A stretch of 63,498 bases of DNA from Burkholderiaceae bacterium (GTDB lineage Bacteria > Pseudomonadota > Gammaproteobacteria > Burkholderiales > Burkholderiaceae). The notes beneath the pieces are model-generated. The model worked only from the letters and a program-made list of their open reading frames with translations. It searched no databases and was not told the origin of the DNA. The DNA is taken from assembly GCA_947448415.1 (NCBI GenBank), contig CANFMT010000015.1, positions 1 through 63,498 of the forward strand, read 5' to 3'. The translations under genes and the position numbers were made by a program. Shown one piece after another: positions 46,584 through 56,575 of the stretch (position 1 is its first letter; the number at the start of each line of letters is the position of its first letter).

Positions 46584-47285
46584 ATGAGCGATCTGAACTC
46601 TTACGGCTTTGGCCAAACCGGCTCAATTAGCACCATCCAAGTACGCAACCGTGTACTCCGCAATACTTACGCCCTCTTGGCGCTATCCATGGTTCCAACT
46701 GTCATTGGCGCTTGGCTTGGCGTGGCTATGGGCCTGGACTTATTCTCCGGCAGCCCATTTATTGGATTCATAGTGTTCATGGCGGTTGCCTTTGGTTTCT
46801 TCTGGGCAATCGAAAAGAATAAAGATACTGGTGTAGGTGTCCTGCTGCTGCTTGGCTTCACCTTCTTCATGGGCATCATGATGTCCCGTCTAGTGGGTTA
46901 CACCTTGAACAGTTATAGCAATGGCGCAACGCTCATCATGCTGTCCTTTGGTGGTACTGCTGCAATCTTTGCAACCATGGCAACGATTGCTACTGTAAGC
47001 AAGAGTGACTTTGCTGGCATGGGCAAATGGCTTATGGTTGGTGTGTTGCTCCTGATCGTTGCTTCATTGGCAAACATCTGGTTGCAGTTGCCTGCTTTGA
47101 TGTTGACTGTGATGGTTCTAGCTATTGCGATCTTCTCAGCCTTTATCTTGGTTGATGTACAGCGCGTCATCAATGGTGGTGAAACAAACTACATCATGGC
47201 TACTTTAGCTATTTACTTAGATGTGTATAACGTGTTCACCAACTTGCTTGCCCTCTTGGGTATTGTTGGTGGCAATAGAGATTAA
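46584..47285 (+). CDS. Bax inhibitor-1 / YccA family membrane protein
   Basis: A 233-residue protein with seven hydrophobic helices, of the Bax-inhibitor-1 (TMBIM) family to which E. coli YccA and YbhL belong. YccA interacts with FtsH and HflKC in E. coli, which makes its presence in the same genomic region as hflKC suggestive only. The C-terminal acidic pair region (ILVDVQRVINGGETNYIMA) is typical. AAGGAG lies 7 bases before the ATG, and a strong terminator follows. Confidence 0.93.
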   Translation: MSDLNSYGFGQTGSISTIQVRNRVLRNTYALLALSMVPTVIGAWLGVAMGLDLFSGSPFIGFIVFMAVAFGFFWAIEKNKDTGVGVLLLLGFTFFMGIMMSRLVGYTLNSYSNGATLIMLSFGGTAAIFATMATIATVSKSDFAGMGKWLMVGVLLLIVASLANIWLQLPALMLTVMVLAIAIFSAFILVDVQRVINGGETNYIMATLAIYLDVYNVFTNLLALLGIVGGNRD

Positions 47286-47323
47286 GGGAGACTGCTCACG
47301 CTGAAAAGTGTGACACTCTCACG

Positions 47324-47346
47324 AGGCGCCTAAGGGCGCCTTTTTC
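47324..47346 (+). terminator. terminator of the Bax-inhibitor-1 family gene
   Basis: AGGCGCC-TAAG-GGCGCCT stem of 7 bp followed by TTTTT, 39 bases after the stop codon. Confidence 0.9.
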
Positions 47347-47390
47347 TTTGCTATAAATAACTGCTGATACTTTTGTTTGTATAAATCTAA

Positions 47391-47471
47391 TTAGACTGCT
47401 ACAAACATGCTGACTGCATAAGACAGTGCCAACAAAATTAATAAGAGGGCAAAACTATCTGAGGCTTTCAT
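47391..47471 (-). CDS. possible 26-residue single-helix membrane protein
   Basis: A very short frame with GGAAG 6 bases before the ATG. Its product starts MKASDSF and is otherwise one hydrophobic helix (ALLLILLALSYAVSMFVAV), the form of many bacterial small membrane proteins. No family is recognised and there is no clear promoter. Coding status rests on ribosome site and composition only. Confidence 0.4.
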   Translation of the reverse strand: MKASDSFALLLILLALSYAVSMFVAV

Positions 47472-47643
47472 GATTCACTTCCAAAAGTAAATGAAAGGGT
47501 TGGCAACATCACCTTGCTGCACAACTTCAATCTACTCTTCTATAAGACCGGAGAAACGGTCTGCCGCACCGCAAAATAACTTAATGCACTAAATCAGGGC
47601 AATACCGATGAGTTTTTGGTGGAAATGCCTCTAAAACAGTTAC
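47472..47643. other. intergenic stretch without a recognisable gene
   Basis: Together with 47286-47390 this fills the gap between the Bax-inhibitor-1 family gene and rlmD. It contains one small hairpin, AGACCG-GAGAAA-CGGTCT (about 47545-47565), and nothing else that I can support. Confidence 0.5.
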
Positions 47644-49074
47644 CTAGAGTCCTGATGGGCGATCAAATACCGCCATAGACTCCACGTGAGAGGTATGCGG
47701 GAACATATTGATAATCCCTGCACTGCTTAATATGTACCCGGCTTGATGGCACAAGATATCCACATCTCTTGCCAAAGTTTTGGGATTACAAGAAACATAC
47801 ACAATGCGCTTTGGTAGCAAATCGCTTTGGTGCGCATTTAATTGGGCAAGTGCCTTACAAATTTCCATTGCACCTTCACGCGGTGGATCCATCAACCATC
47901 GATCCGCCTTTCCCCATGACGCTATTGTTTCGTTTGTGACTTCAAATAAATCACTTTGCATAAAGCTGGCTTTATCAACCAAGCCGTTATGTTCAGCATT
48001 TACTTTTGCTCTAGTGGTTAGTGTTGCTAAACCTTCTATACCTAAAACCTGTTTTGCTTTTCTAGCAAGCGGTAAAGTAAAGTTACCAATGCCACAAAAT
48101 AAATCGAGCACACGATCTGATGGTTGCACTTCTAATAGTCGAATCGCCCTACTCACTAATGCACGATTCATCATGTGATTTACCTGCGTGAAATCGGCAG
48201 GCTTAAATGGCATTTCGATTTCAAATTCAGGCAAGCGGTAGCAAAGCTTGCCGGTCTTTGGATAAAACGGTTCCACTGTCTCAATGCCTTTGGGCTGCAG
48301 CCAAATCCACACCTGATGCTCGTCAGCAAAGGCTCGCAGCAAATCCTCATCTTCAGTTGTTAAGGGCTTGAGATTACGAAATACCAAAGCTGTGACAGGC
48401 TTTGCTTTTTTTGGGTCATCCGAGTTAGGATCTTCTGGTTCGCCTACCGCAATTTCAATTTGCGGCATACGATCTACGATGGACAAACCCATTACCAACT
48501 TACGCATCTTAGGCAAGAGATCAGAAACATGCTTGGGCAAAATCTCACAGGCCAGCATATCGGCTACATACCCACTCTTACCCTCATGAAAACCGATTAA
48601 CACCGTCCCTTTTTTAATCGAGCGATTGACGGCACTTAAGCGCGCGCGGTGACGGTACTCCCAGGTAGGGCCGCCCATTGGACGAAGGATTTCTTCTGGT
48701 TTTACTTTAGCGATGTGCTGCAGATCATCTTCAAGCACTCGCTGTTTCATTGCCACTTGTGCGCGTATATCTAAATGCTGCATCGTGCAGCCGCCACATA
48801 CACCAAAAGCAGCGCATTTGGGCTCTGCCCTAAATACCGCAGGCTTAAGAATGTCGCGCACCTTAGCTTTACTAAAACGTGCCTTATCACTGGTAATGGT
48901 GTAGGTGACTATTTCAGTTGGTAATGCGCCTTTGATGAAAATGACTTTACCGCTTTGATCCACATCTTCTTCATTAGGAGCTAAGCGTGCAATTCCTTGG
49001 GCATCCAAATCCAAGGCTTCGACTTTAATTGGCTCAGTCACTTCGATGTTGACTGGCTTATCCCCTCTACGCAT
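47644..49074 (-). CDS. rlmD: 23S rRNA (uracil1939-C5)-methyltransferase RlmD
   Basis: A 476-residue RumA-type methyltransferase. An N-terminal TRAM domain is followed by the [4Fe-4S] motif CAAFGVCGGC, the SAM-binding LDLFCGIGNFTLPLA, DPPREGA and SCNPKTLARD, which carries the catalytic cysteine. The first codons overlap the upstream exonuclease gene by 8 bases. It is the last gene of the surE-pcm-nlpD-exonuclease-rlmD run. Confidence 0.96.
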   Translation of the reverse strand: MRRGDKPVNIEVTEPIKVEALDLDAQGIARLAPNEEDVDQSGKVIFIKGALPTEIVTYTITSDKARFSKAKVRDILKPAVFRAEPKCAAFGVCGGCTMQHLDIRAQVAMKQRVLEDDLQHIAKVKPEEILRPMGGPTWEYRHRARLSAVNRSIKKGTVLIGFHEGKSGYVADMLACEILPKHVSDLLPKMRKLVMGLSIVDRMPQIEIAVGEPEDPNSDDPKKAKPVTALVFRNLKPLTTEDEDLLRAFADEHQVWIWLQPKGIETVEPFYPKTGKLCYRLPEFEIEMPFKPADFTQVNHMMNRALVSRAIRLLEVQPSDRVLDLFCGIGNFTLPLARKAKQVLGIEGLATLTTRAKVNAEHNGLVDKASFMQSDLFEVTNETIASWGKADRWLMDPPREGAMEICKALAQLNAHQSDLLPKRIVYVSCNPKTLARDVDILCHQAGYILSSAGIINMFPHTSHVESMAVFDRPSGL

Positions 49075-49888
49075 CCGCAGAAAAACCTTGAAGATACTCT
49101 TGCCACTGGCTACCGTTAGGCTCTTTGGCTTCTTTTTCTAAATACGCTTTTACAAAGTCGATTTCTTCTTGGTATTCCTCAAGAGAAAAACCACCACGCA
49201 GTAATTGAAAGCGGCAGTACATAAGATAGGTATTGACCACATCTGTTTCGCAATAGCGGCGAATATCATTAATCTTGCCATCCTGATAAGCAGGCCATAC
49301 TTGACTGCCATCCATACCCATCTTGCCCGGAAAACCACAAAGCTTGGCCAAACCATCTAACGGTGCATTAGCACGACCATTAAATTTAGCCAAAAGGTCC
49401 ATCATATCGAGATGGCGCATGTGATAACGACTGATGTAGTTGTTCCACTTAAACTCGCGGCTATCAGAATCTTGGCTCTCGCCCATCTCCCAGTAGCGCG
49501 GAGCCTGCACATGATTGGCTAAGGCTCGATAGTGCAATACTGGTAGGTCGAATCCACTGCCGTTCCAAGATACCAATTGAGGCGTATATTTTTCAATCAG
49601 ATCGAAGAAGGCTTGAATTAAAACTTTCTCCTCATCTTGTGGGGTGCCCAGCGTACCCACTTTGATTTGCGGCAAACCTTCTTTGGTGGTCCTGCGTATC
49701 ACACAAGAAATCGCCACAATCTTTTGTAGAAATAAAGGCAAGAACTCGCTACCCGTTTTTTCGGAGCGATCAGCCATGACTTTAGCGGCAACTTCTGTAT
49801 CGCTCATAGAGTCAGGAAAATCTTCTAGACGGCGCAAGCCTGCTACGTCGGGAATTGTTTCAATATCAAATACGAGAACAGTTGCCAT
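49067..49888 (-). CDS. predicted 3'-5' exonuclease (DnaQ-like, PolB-exo family)
   Basis: A 273-residue DEDD-family exonuclease. Motif Exo I is FDIETIPD near residue 6, Exo II lies in SWNGSGFDLPVL near residue 115, and the late motif is YCETDVVNTYLMY near residue 215. This family resembles the proofreading domain of DNA polymerase B but occurs alone. In-cell substrate not established. It lies between nlpD (17 bases) and rlmD (8-base overlap), where many relatives carry rpoS. Confidence 0.9.
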   Translation of the reverse strand: MATVLVFDIETIPDVAGLRRLEDFPDSMSDTEVAAKVMADRSEKTGSEFLPLFLQKIVAISCVIRRTTKEGLPQIKVGTLGTPQDEEKVLIQAFFDLIEKYTPQLVSWNGSGFDLPVLHYRALANHVQAPRYWEMGESQDSDSREFKWNNYISRYHMRHLDMMDLLAKFNGRANAPLDGLAKLCGFPGKMGMDGSQVWPAYQDGKINDIRRYCETDVVNTYLMYCRFQLLRGGFSLEEYQEEIDFVKAYLEKEAKEPNGSQWQEYLQGFSADA

Positions 49889-49905
49889 GCGTGCTTACTG
49901 CAATG

Positions 49906-50688
49906 TCACTGTAAGTAAGGTGTAGGATTTACTGGCTTGCCGTTAACGCGCAGCTCAAAGTGCAGTTTTGCAGCATTGGTATCGGTGTCGCCCATCTCCG
50001 CAATACGCTGCCCCTTGCGAACGGTATCGCCCTCTTTTACCAAGAGCTTACTGTTATGAGCATAAGCAGTGAGATAAGTGTTGTCATGCTTAACAATGAC
50101 TAAGTTGCCATAGCCACGCAAACTATTGCCTGCATAAACCACCTTACCATCTGACGCCGCTAGAACAGGCTCTCCTACCTTGCCCGCAATATCAATACCT
50201 TTGTTCGTTTCGCTGAACTCACCAGTTACCTTGCCCTTAGCAGGCCATGACAAACGAATGCCAGGTTCAGCCACTATTTCGTTTTTGATTGGCTCTGGTA
50301 AAGATGCTTGTGTTGATGGTGTATCAGGCTTCTCTGTCTTATCAGCTGCCGGCTTTTTCTCTGCCACTTTGACTGGTTTGGATCCTGCAGGCGCCTTAAC
50401 CAAAATCAAGTCACCAACTTCAATCACATTAGGATTAAAACTTGGATTTGCCGCTTTATTCCACGCAGTCACATCGCGAGGTGCCTGACCATGATCTAAA
50501 GCGATGCGCGCAAGGGTGTCACCTTTTTTCACTCGATAATAGCCAGCAGGAGTTGGCTCCACTACCGTGCCACCACTGCGATCAGTGACACTCGCAGGTT
50601 TAGTGCGAGGCGTAGAACAACCCACTACCAGCATTAAAGATGCTAATAGGACTGCAACAAGGAAGCTTTTCGATAAATTCTGTGGCAT
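49906..50688 (-). CDS. nlpD: NlpD-like lipoprotein, LysM plus degenerate LytM domain
   Basis: A lipoprotein of about 260 residues (start ATG 50688; a TTG nine bases upstream is less likely). Lipobox LVVGC is followed by a LysM domain (YRVKKGDTLARIALDHG, about 50-95), a Pro/Lys linker and a LytM/M23 domain. In the first metal motif the usual histidine is missing (NKGIDIAG), as in E. coli NlpD, so it should be an activator of a cell-wall amidase during division rather than a peptidase itself. Confidence 0.92.
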   Translation of the reverse strand: MPQNLSKSFLVAVLLASLMLVVGCSTPRTKPASVTDRSGGTVVEPTPAGYYRVKKGDTLARIALDHGQAPRDVTAWNKAANPSFNPNVIEVGDLILVKAPAGSKPVKVAEKKPAADKTEKPDTPSTQASLPEPIKNEIVAEPGIRLSWPAKGKVTGEFSETNKGIDIAGKVGEPVLAASDGKVVYAGNSLRGYGNLVIVKHDNTYLTAYAHNSKLLVKEGDTVRKGQRIAEMGDTDTNAAKLHFELRVNGKPVNPTPYLQ

Positions 50689-50737
50689 CAAATTCAATAT
50701 TAAATAGTTGAATGCTTTATTAATCTCTTAATAGATC

Positions 50738-51394
50738 TCATACTACCCCTGATTGTAAGGGGACAAAAAAGACCTCGTCCAGCACAGTCCTTTGATAGCG
50801 CTGGGAACTCATTCTTTCGACCATTACGAGCTGCTGCTCTTTCTCATTTTTAGCAACCGGGGCAACCAGCCGTCCGCCAATGGCCAATTGATCCAATAAG
50901 GCATCCGGAATACCCAAACCAGCCGCCGCTAAGATAATCCCATCAAACGGTGCCGCTTGGGGTAACCCCAGAATCCCATCGCCGTAGATGAGTCGCAGAT
51001 TGTTGATACGAAATGGGCGCAGCTTTGCTCTGGCCATATCGTGCAAGGGACGAATGCGTTCAACTGAATACACTTCGTCAGCTAAGAGACTCAGTACCGC
51101 AGCTTGATAACCACAACCGGTACCAATCTCTAATACCTTACCAAGCTTATGCTTTGGCTTATGGAGCAATTCAATCATGCGCGCGACTACAGAAGGTTTT
51201 GAGATAGTTTGCTCATGACCAATCGGTAATGCCGTATCTTCATAAGCTTGCGCATGTAAACCTGCATCCATAAATGCATGTCGTGGAACAGTTGCAATCG
51301 CCTCTAAAGTTTTACCGTGCTTAACACCGCCAGCATGAACTTTCGCAGCTAGGGCCTGCCTGTAGGCAGCAAAGCGTTCGGCAGGAGCCTTCAA
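50738..51394 (-). CDS. pcm: protein-L-isoaspartate O-methyltransferase
   Basis: Repairs isoaspartyl residues by methylation. The core matches Pcm: [29 protein letters not shown], the SAM loop [16 protein letters not shown] and IYGDG. The open frame runs to 51478, but its first 28 residues overlap surE and look unlike any Pcm. A TTG at 51394 overlaps the surE stop (TTGA) with GGGA about 6 bases upstream, so that start is preferred, giving 218 residues. Confidence 0.93.
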   Translation of the reverse strand: MKAPAERFAAYRQALAAKVHAGGVKHGKTLEAIATVPRHAFMDAGLHAQAYEDTALPIGHEQTISKPSVVARMIELLHKPKHKLGKVLEIGTGCGYQAAVLSLLADEVYSVERIRPLHDMARAKLRPFRINNLRLIYGDGILGLPQAAPFDGIILAAAGLGIPDALLDQLAIGGRLVAPVAKNEKEQQLVMVERMSSQRYQRTVLDEVFFVPLQSGVV

Positions 51395-52185
51395 CCGCGA
51401 TCCCAGCCATTCGCACGCATTGCGGCTAGACGAGCGTGATGCGTCAAATCTAATTGCATTGGCGTAATCGAAATACAACCCTCAGCGATAGCATGAAAGT
51501 CTGTACCTTCAGATCCCTCTTTGACATCACCAGCAGCGCCAATCCAATAAATCTTCTCACCGCGTGGGCTGTCTTGCACGACAACTGGTTGAGAGTGATG
51601 GCGATTACCTAAGCGAGTAACACGCCAGCGATAGAGATCGGCATAGGGACGGTTAGGAATATTGACGTTGAGCAGTGTTGCTACCCCATCAGCGTGATTT
51701 TTGCTTAAAGCAGAAACTAGCATTTGCGCAACCACATCATGGGCTGCCTTGGCAGCATCATTAATGCGATTCCAACCACGATCGATTTGCGAGAAAGCAA
51801 TCCCGGGCACACCAAACATAACCCCTTCTACCGCAGCCGCTACCGTACCAGAGTAGAGGGTATCTTCGCCCATGTTCTCGCCTTGATTGATGCCTGAGAT
51901 AACTAGATCAGGCTTCTCATCTAAAAAACCAGTCATGGCAACGTGCACACAATCGGTTGGCGTGCCATTAATAAAGAAAAAGCCATCACGCTCACCACCC
52001 GCTACTCGATGAATCGACAGCGGCCTAGAGAGCGTTAAAGAATTAGATGCACCACTATGGTTTTGCTCAGGAGCAATTACAGTAATGCGGCCTAAAGGAC
52101 GGACAGCCTCAACTAAAGCTAACAAGCCAGGAGCTAGATAGCCATCATCATTTGAGACCAAGATGTGAGGTTGACGATCGCTCAT
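51391..52185 (-). CDS. surE: 5'/3'-nucleotidase SurE
   Basis: A 264-residue survival-protein phosphatase acting on nucleoside monophosphates. The metal-binding residues are visible in [25 protein letters not shown] and [18 protein letters not shown]. The surE-pcm-nlpD order is conserved across proteobacteria. It overlaps pcm at the stop codon and lies 31 bases after the efflux operon. Confidence 0.97.
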   Translation of the reverse strand: MSDRQPHILVSNDDGYLAPGLLALVEAVRPLGRITVIAPEQNHSGASNSLTLSRPLSIHRVAGGERDGFFFINGTPTDCVHVAMTGFLDEKPDLVISGINQGENMGEDTLYSGTVAAAVEGVMFGVPGIAFSQIDRGWNRINDAAKAAHDVVAQMLVSALSKNHADGVATLLNVNIPNRPYADLYRWRVTRLGNRHHSQPVVVQDSPRGEKIYWIGAAGDVKEGSEGTDFHAIAEGCISITPMQLDLTHHARLAAMRANGWDRG

Positions 52186-52216
52186 GACTTTTAAATGCTT
52201 TCGCTTGCCTGCTTAA

Positions 52217-55200
52217 TTAAACATTGCTCGCTGGAGTCAAAGCACGCGCTCTAAACCAGCCATAGATCACCGGCAATACCAAGAGAGTCAAAATAGTAGT
52301 AGTCACCATACCGCCCACAATCACTAGAGCTAAGGGGCGCTGCGCCTCAGAACCAATCGAATGCGATAAAGCTGCTGGCAACAGACCTAAACCTGAAAGT
52401 GCGGCAGTCATCAACACTGGACGAACACGCAATGAGGCGCCCTCCACCATGATGTCTTTCATCTGACCATGCTCAGTAGCAGCAGTTTTATTAATAAAGG
52501 AAATCAAAATCACTCCGTCCTGAATCGCAATACCAAAGAGCGATAGGAAGCCAAAGAATGCCGAGATACTCAAGGTTTCCCCTGCTAGATGCAAAGCGAT
52601 CACACCACCAATAGCAGCAAATGGCACATTGATCATCACAATGAAGGCGTCACGGAAGTTACCAAAGGCGCTGACTAGTAGTAAGAAAATGCCTAATAAT
52701 GCAAGCGGCACAATTAACATCAATTTTTTCTGCGCTTGTTTCATTTGATTGAACTGACCATCCCAGCTAATAGAGTAGTTAGGCGGCAAAGTAATGTTTT
52801 TCTCAACCAAGAACTGAGCATCCTCAACAGCACTACCCAAGTCGCGATTACGAACGCTGAACTTGATCGCAATATAACGCTTGCCTGCTTCACGATAGAT
52901 GAAGAATGGGCCGTCCGTTAACTGCACTGTAGCAACCATCGATAAAGGTATTTTAGTGCCATCAGGGGCGTCAACTAAAAGACTGCTAATGTCCGTTACG
53001 TCATTACGACTACCTTCATTTAAGCGCACAGCAATACCGAAGGTTTTTTCATCTTCAAGCAAGTTAGTGACCGCAGCACCGCCGATGGCATTTGCTACCA
53101 CCGTTTGAACGTCATTCATATTGATACCATAACGAGCAGCTTTATCACGATTAATCTGAATATTCAATGTTGGCTGACCCAACTCTTTCAAGATGCCCTC
53201 ATCTGCAACACCCTTCACTTGCTTGAGTTGATCAATTACCTCATGGGCTTTTTGATCCAGAACCTCAAGGTCGGTTCCATAGATCTTGACGGAGTTCTCG
53301 CCTTTAACCCCAGATAAAGCCTCGTTCACGTTATCCTGGATATATTGTGAAAAGCTGTACGTAATACCTGGAATCTTATCAAGCTCAGCCTCTAGGTTAG
53401 TAATCAAATCTTTCTTAGAGGATCCGCTTGGCATCTTTTCTGGACTCTTTAAATAGAGACCATATTCTTGGTTAAAGACACCTGTAGAGTCGGTGCCATC
53501 ATCAGGGCGGCCAATTTGTGCGGCAACCTTATCGATCTCTGGCTGAGCCATAAAGGTTTCGCGTAATTGATTGGCAACTTTGACTGAGTAATCTAAATCA
53601 ACGGTATTGGGCAAAGTGACCCGCAACCAGATATTGTTTTCTTCCAAAGTTGGTAAAAAAGCAGTGCCTAAACGGGTCATGCTGAGTAATGTAATGCCCA
53701 GCACAAATACTGCTACAGAAAATACAGTCAATGGACGATCCATCCATTTTCTGAGCAAAGGTTTGTAGCCACCTAAAATCTTGGTGATAAAAGATGGGGG
53801 TGCGTGGTGTAGATTCTCGCCAAACACTAATGAAATCATTGCCGGCAAGAATGTCAGACTGAGAACCATCGCAGCTATCAAGGCAAAACCCATCGTAAAG
53901 GCCATCGGCTTAAAGATGATGCCTTCAACGCCACCCATGAAGAACAATGGCGAGTAAGCCACGATGATGATGCCGGTTGAATAAATCATGGCGCGTTGCA
54001 CTTCACTCGTTGCGAGAATGATGCTTTGATTGAGGCGTTTACCGCCCTCCTCTAAGTGACGCATCACGTTCTCGGTCAGAATCACCGCCGAGTCAACAAT
54101 CACACCAAAGTCAATCGCGCCTAATGAAATCAAGTTCGCCGGCACGCTCCATAAGTGCATTTGAATAAATGAGACACATAGCGCCAAAGGAATCACGGCA
54201 GCTACAACGGCCGCTGCGCGAATATTACCCAAGAAGAAGAACAGAACAGCTAAGACCAAAGAAATGCCGAAGAACAAAGTATGTTTAACAGTACCAATAG
54301 TGATATCAAGCAACACTTGGCGGTCATAGAAAGGCTTGACTTCGATGCCAGGAGGTAAAACATGTTTGTTAATATTTTCTACAGTGCTGCGAACACGTGC
54401 TAACACTTCAGTAGCATTCTCACCGCGACGTAAATAAACAATACCTTCAACTGAATCGGGATTGTCATTGAACTGGAACATACCTAAGCGTGGCGCGTTA
54501 CCAATCACCACCTGGGCGACATCGCCAACCCGAATAGGTACGCCATTATTAATAGTGATGACAACCTGCTTAATATCATCAATATTCTTTAGCAAACCTA
54601 CGCCACGAACTACGAATTGCTGTTCACCACTTGGTAATAATCCACCACCAGTATTGCTATTGGCATTAGTTAAGGCCAAGATTAATTGATTAACTGAGAC
54701 GCCTTTGGCTTGCAAACTCTCAGGGCTCACGATCACTTGATATTGACGAACCTTACCGCCAAAAGAGGATACGTCTGCTACACCTGGCGTTTGTTTGAGC
54801 TCTTTATAGATCTCATAGTTCTGCAAAGTTTTAAGGAGGGTTGATGTTGCATATTCGGAGCGGACTTCATAGCGCATGATCTCGCCAGTTGCATCTGAAT
54901 CTGGACTAATACTAGAAGTAACACCCGGTGGAAAGCTAACGTTGGATAAGTTAGTAATGAATACTTGACGTGCCTTAAATGGGTCGGCCGTGTCATTAAA
55001 TTTCAAGGTAACCACTGAAAGACCGAACAACGATACAGAGCGGAACGCTTGTAGGCCTGGGATACCTGCTAAAGCATTTTCCACAGGAATGGTGACCTGT
55101 TGCTCAACTTCAGTCGTACTTCTACCAGGCCACTGTGAGATTGCCTGAATGGTTAATGGCGCAACACCTGGATATGGCTGTATGGGCAACTTACTAAGGC

Positions 55201-55294
55201 TGAGCATGCCCAAACCAAGCAAGACAATCGAAGCAAAAATGACGAGTACGCGCTTCTCAACGACCCCTCGAATAAAGGAGGTGAAAAAGCTCAC
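52217..55294 (-). CDS. czcA: CzcA-type heavy-metal efflux RND pump
   Basis: A 1025-residue inner-membrane proton-driven pump with 12 membrane helices and two large periplasmic loops. The helix-4 proton-relay motif reads DFGVIVDSAVILTEN near residue 393, with both aspartates and the glutamate of the HME-RND class (DFG-x3-D-x6-EN), closer to Zn/Co/Cd/Ni pumps (CzcA, CnrA) than to the Cu/Ag pump CusA, which lacks the first Asp. Metal specificity is an inference. It immediately follows the adaptor gene. Confidence 0.95.
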   Translation of the reverse strand: MSFFTSFIRGVVEKRVLVIFASIVLLGLGMLSLSKLPIQPYPGVAPLTIQAISQWPGRSTTEVEQQVTIPVENALAGIPGLQAFRSVSLFGLSVVTLKFNDTADPFKARQVFITNLSNVSFPPGVTSSISPDSDATGEIMRYEVRSEYATSTLLKTLQNYEIYKELKQTPGVADVSSFGGKVRQYQVIVSPESLQAKGVSVNQLILALTNANSNTGGGLLPSGEQQFVVRGVGLLKNIDDIKQVVITINNGVPIRVGDVAQVVIGNAPRLGMFQFNDNPDSVEGIVYLRRGENATEVLARVRSTVENINKHVLPPGIEVKPFYDRQVLLDITIGTVKHTLFFGISLVLAVLFFFLGNIRAAAVVAAVIPLALCVSFIQMHLWSVPANLISLGAIDFGVIVDSAVILTENVMRHLEEGGKRLNQSIILATSEVQRAMIYSTGIIIVAYSPLFFMGGVEGIIFKPMAFTMGFALIAAMVLSLTFLPAMISLVFGENLHHAPPSFITKILGGYKPLLRKWMDRPLTVFSVAVFVLGITLLSMTRLGTAFLPTLEENNIWLRVTLPNTVDLDYSVKVANQLRETFMAQPEIDKVAAQIGRPDDGTDSTGVFNQEYGLYLKSPEKMPSGSSKKDLITNLEAELDKIPGITYSFSQYIQDNVNEALSGVKGENSVKIYGTDLEVLDQKAHEVIDQLKQVKGVADEGILKELGQPTLNIQINRDKAARYGINMNDVQTVVANAIGGAAVTNLLEDEKTFGIAVRLNEGSRNDVTDISSLLVDAPDGTKIPLSMVATVQLTDGPFFIYREAGKRYIAIKFSVRNRDLGSAVEDAQFLVEKNITLPPNYSISWDGQFNQMKQAQKKLMLIVPLALLGIFLLLVSAFGNFRDAFIVMINVPFAAIGGVIALHLAGETLSISAFFGFLSLFGIAIQDGVILISFINKTAATEHGQMKDIMVEGASLRVRPVLMTAALSGLGLLPAALSHSIGSEAQRPLALVIVGGMVTTTILTLLVLPVIYGWFRARALTPASNV

Positions 55295-56566
55295 TTATTC
55301 CTCCTGCTTAGCAAAGCGATCATTTAACAACACTGCGCCTTCAGCCAGCACTTGCCAGCCCTGCTCTACACCCTCAGTAATTGCAAAGCTCTTGTTATTG
55401 AGGTCATACCCTTTAACAGGCACGCGGCGAAATGTTTCTGGGCCCACCTTAATAATTGCATAACGATTTTCACGAATCCTAACAATTGCTGATTGTGGAA
55501 CTACAACAGCATCTGCAGATCCTGTCATCAGTAATCCATAGGCATACATATCTGGTCGCAATAAATCATCCGTGTTTTCTACATCCGCACGAATTAATAA
55601 AGCACGGGTTTGTGGATCAATAGCTGGGGCAATATAGTTGGCATAAGCAACAAATTCTTTCTCTGGGTATGCCTCAAGATGCAAGATCATTTTTTGTCCC
55701 TGCTTAATCATCCGAAAATCTTGTTCAAAAACATTACCCAAAAACCAAAGTTGCTTAGGGTCGGCCAATGTAGCTATCACATCACCAGAGTTCACTACAG
55801 CTCCAGGCTCAACGCCACGCTTCACTACTACACCCTTCAAAGGCGAACGCATTACTAAATTGCTGGTTGTCTTGCCAGTTGACTCAATAGACTTAATATC
55901 GCCATCACCAGCGCCGAGATTTCTCATGCGGTTGGCTGCCGCTTCTTGAGTAATACGGGCATCACCTAATAAGTCACTCATGGTTTTACTAGCCTCTAGA
56001 ACCTTGGCAGTCTTAGAGGAAAGCAAATACTCTTGTTGCGCAGACAAAAACTCTGGGCTGTACATTTCAACAATTGGTGAACCAATATCTACTTGAGCAC
56101 CATCAAAAGCATAAATCCGCTCTACACGTCCAGGAGCCCGCGCTGAAAGCACCTTAGATTTTTCTGCATTAAATGCTAGGCGTCCCGGCACTTTAATGTT
56201 TACAGGAACTTGAACTTTTTCTGCAGACTGAAATACATAGATTTCAGGATTTAACTTGATGCCAGGCAGATTGAGTTCAAGTACGCCACTCTTTTCTACT
56301 TTAAGAGCCTTATCTGAGGCCTCAATCTTTACTGCACGATTGATATCGGTCAATCGTCCTACAACGATACCTAGCGAGAGAATGGCAAAAGCAAAAGCGG
56401 CGAGTCGCACACGATAACGATTTTGTGGAGAGAGATTCCAATACAGGCCTGCGAGGCCAGCGGCAGCAATCTTTGTATGATGAGCACCAAAATCAGCACC
56501 CTTTTGCAGATGCGGCTTCAGCTTGTCTGAAATTTGCTTTAGAAAAGAAAGAATTTTGTCTTTCAA
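55295..56566 (-). CDS. czcB: efflux RND periplasmic adaptor subunit (CzcB-like)
   Basis: A 423-residue membrane-fusion protein. The N-terminus is unusual: about 50 residues, including amphipathic SFLKQISDKLKPHLQKG, precede the membrane anchor (VRLAAFAFAILSLGIVVGRL, about 55-75). Then come the barrel-sandwich hybrid halves (APGRVERIYAFDGAQVDIGSP and RSPLKGVVVKRGVEPGAVV) around a helical hairpin, and a beta-barrel domain. No His-rich metal-binding segment is seen. Order on the strand is outer-membrane factor, adaptor, pump. Confidence 0.93.
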   Translation of the reverse strand: MKDKILSFLKQISDKLKPHLQKGADFGAHHTKIAAAGLAGLYWNLSPQNRYRVRLAAFAFAILSLGIVVGRLTDINRAVKIEASDKALKVEKSGVLELNLPGIKLNPEIYVFQSAEKVQVPVNIKVPGRLAFNAEKSKVLSARAPGRVERIYAFDGAQVDIGSPIVEMYSPEFLSAQQEYLLSSKTAKVLEASKTMSDLLGDARITQEAAANRMRNLGAGDGDIKSIESTGKTTSNLVMRSPLKGVVVKRGVEPGAVVNSGDVIATLADPKQLWFLGNVFEQDFRMIKQGQKMILHLEAYPEKEFVAYANYIAPAIDPQTRALLIRADVENTDDLLRPDMYAYGLLMTGSADAVVVPQSAIVRIRENRYAIIKVGPETFRRVPVKGYDLNNKSFAITEGVEQGWQVLAEGAVLLNDRFAKQEE

Positions 56567-56575
56567 AACTACTCC

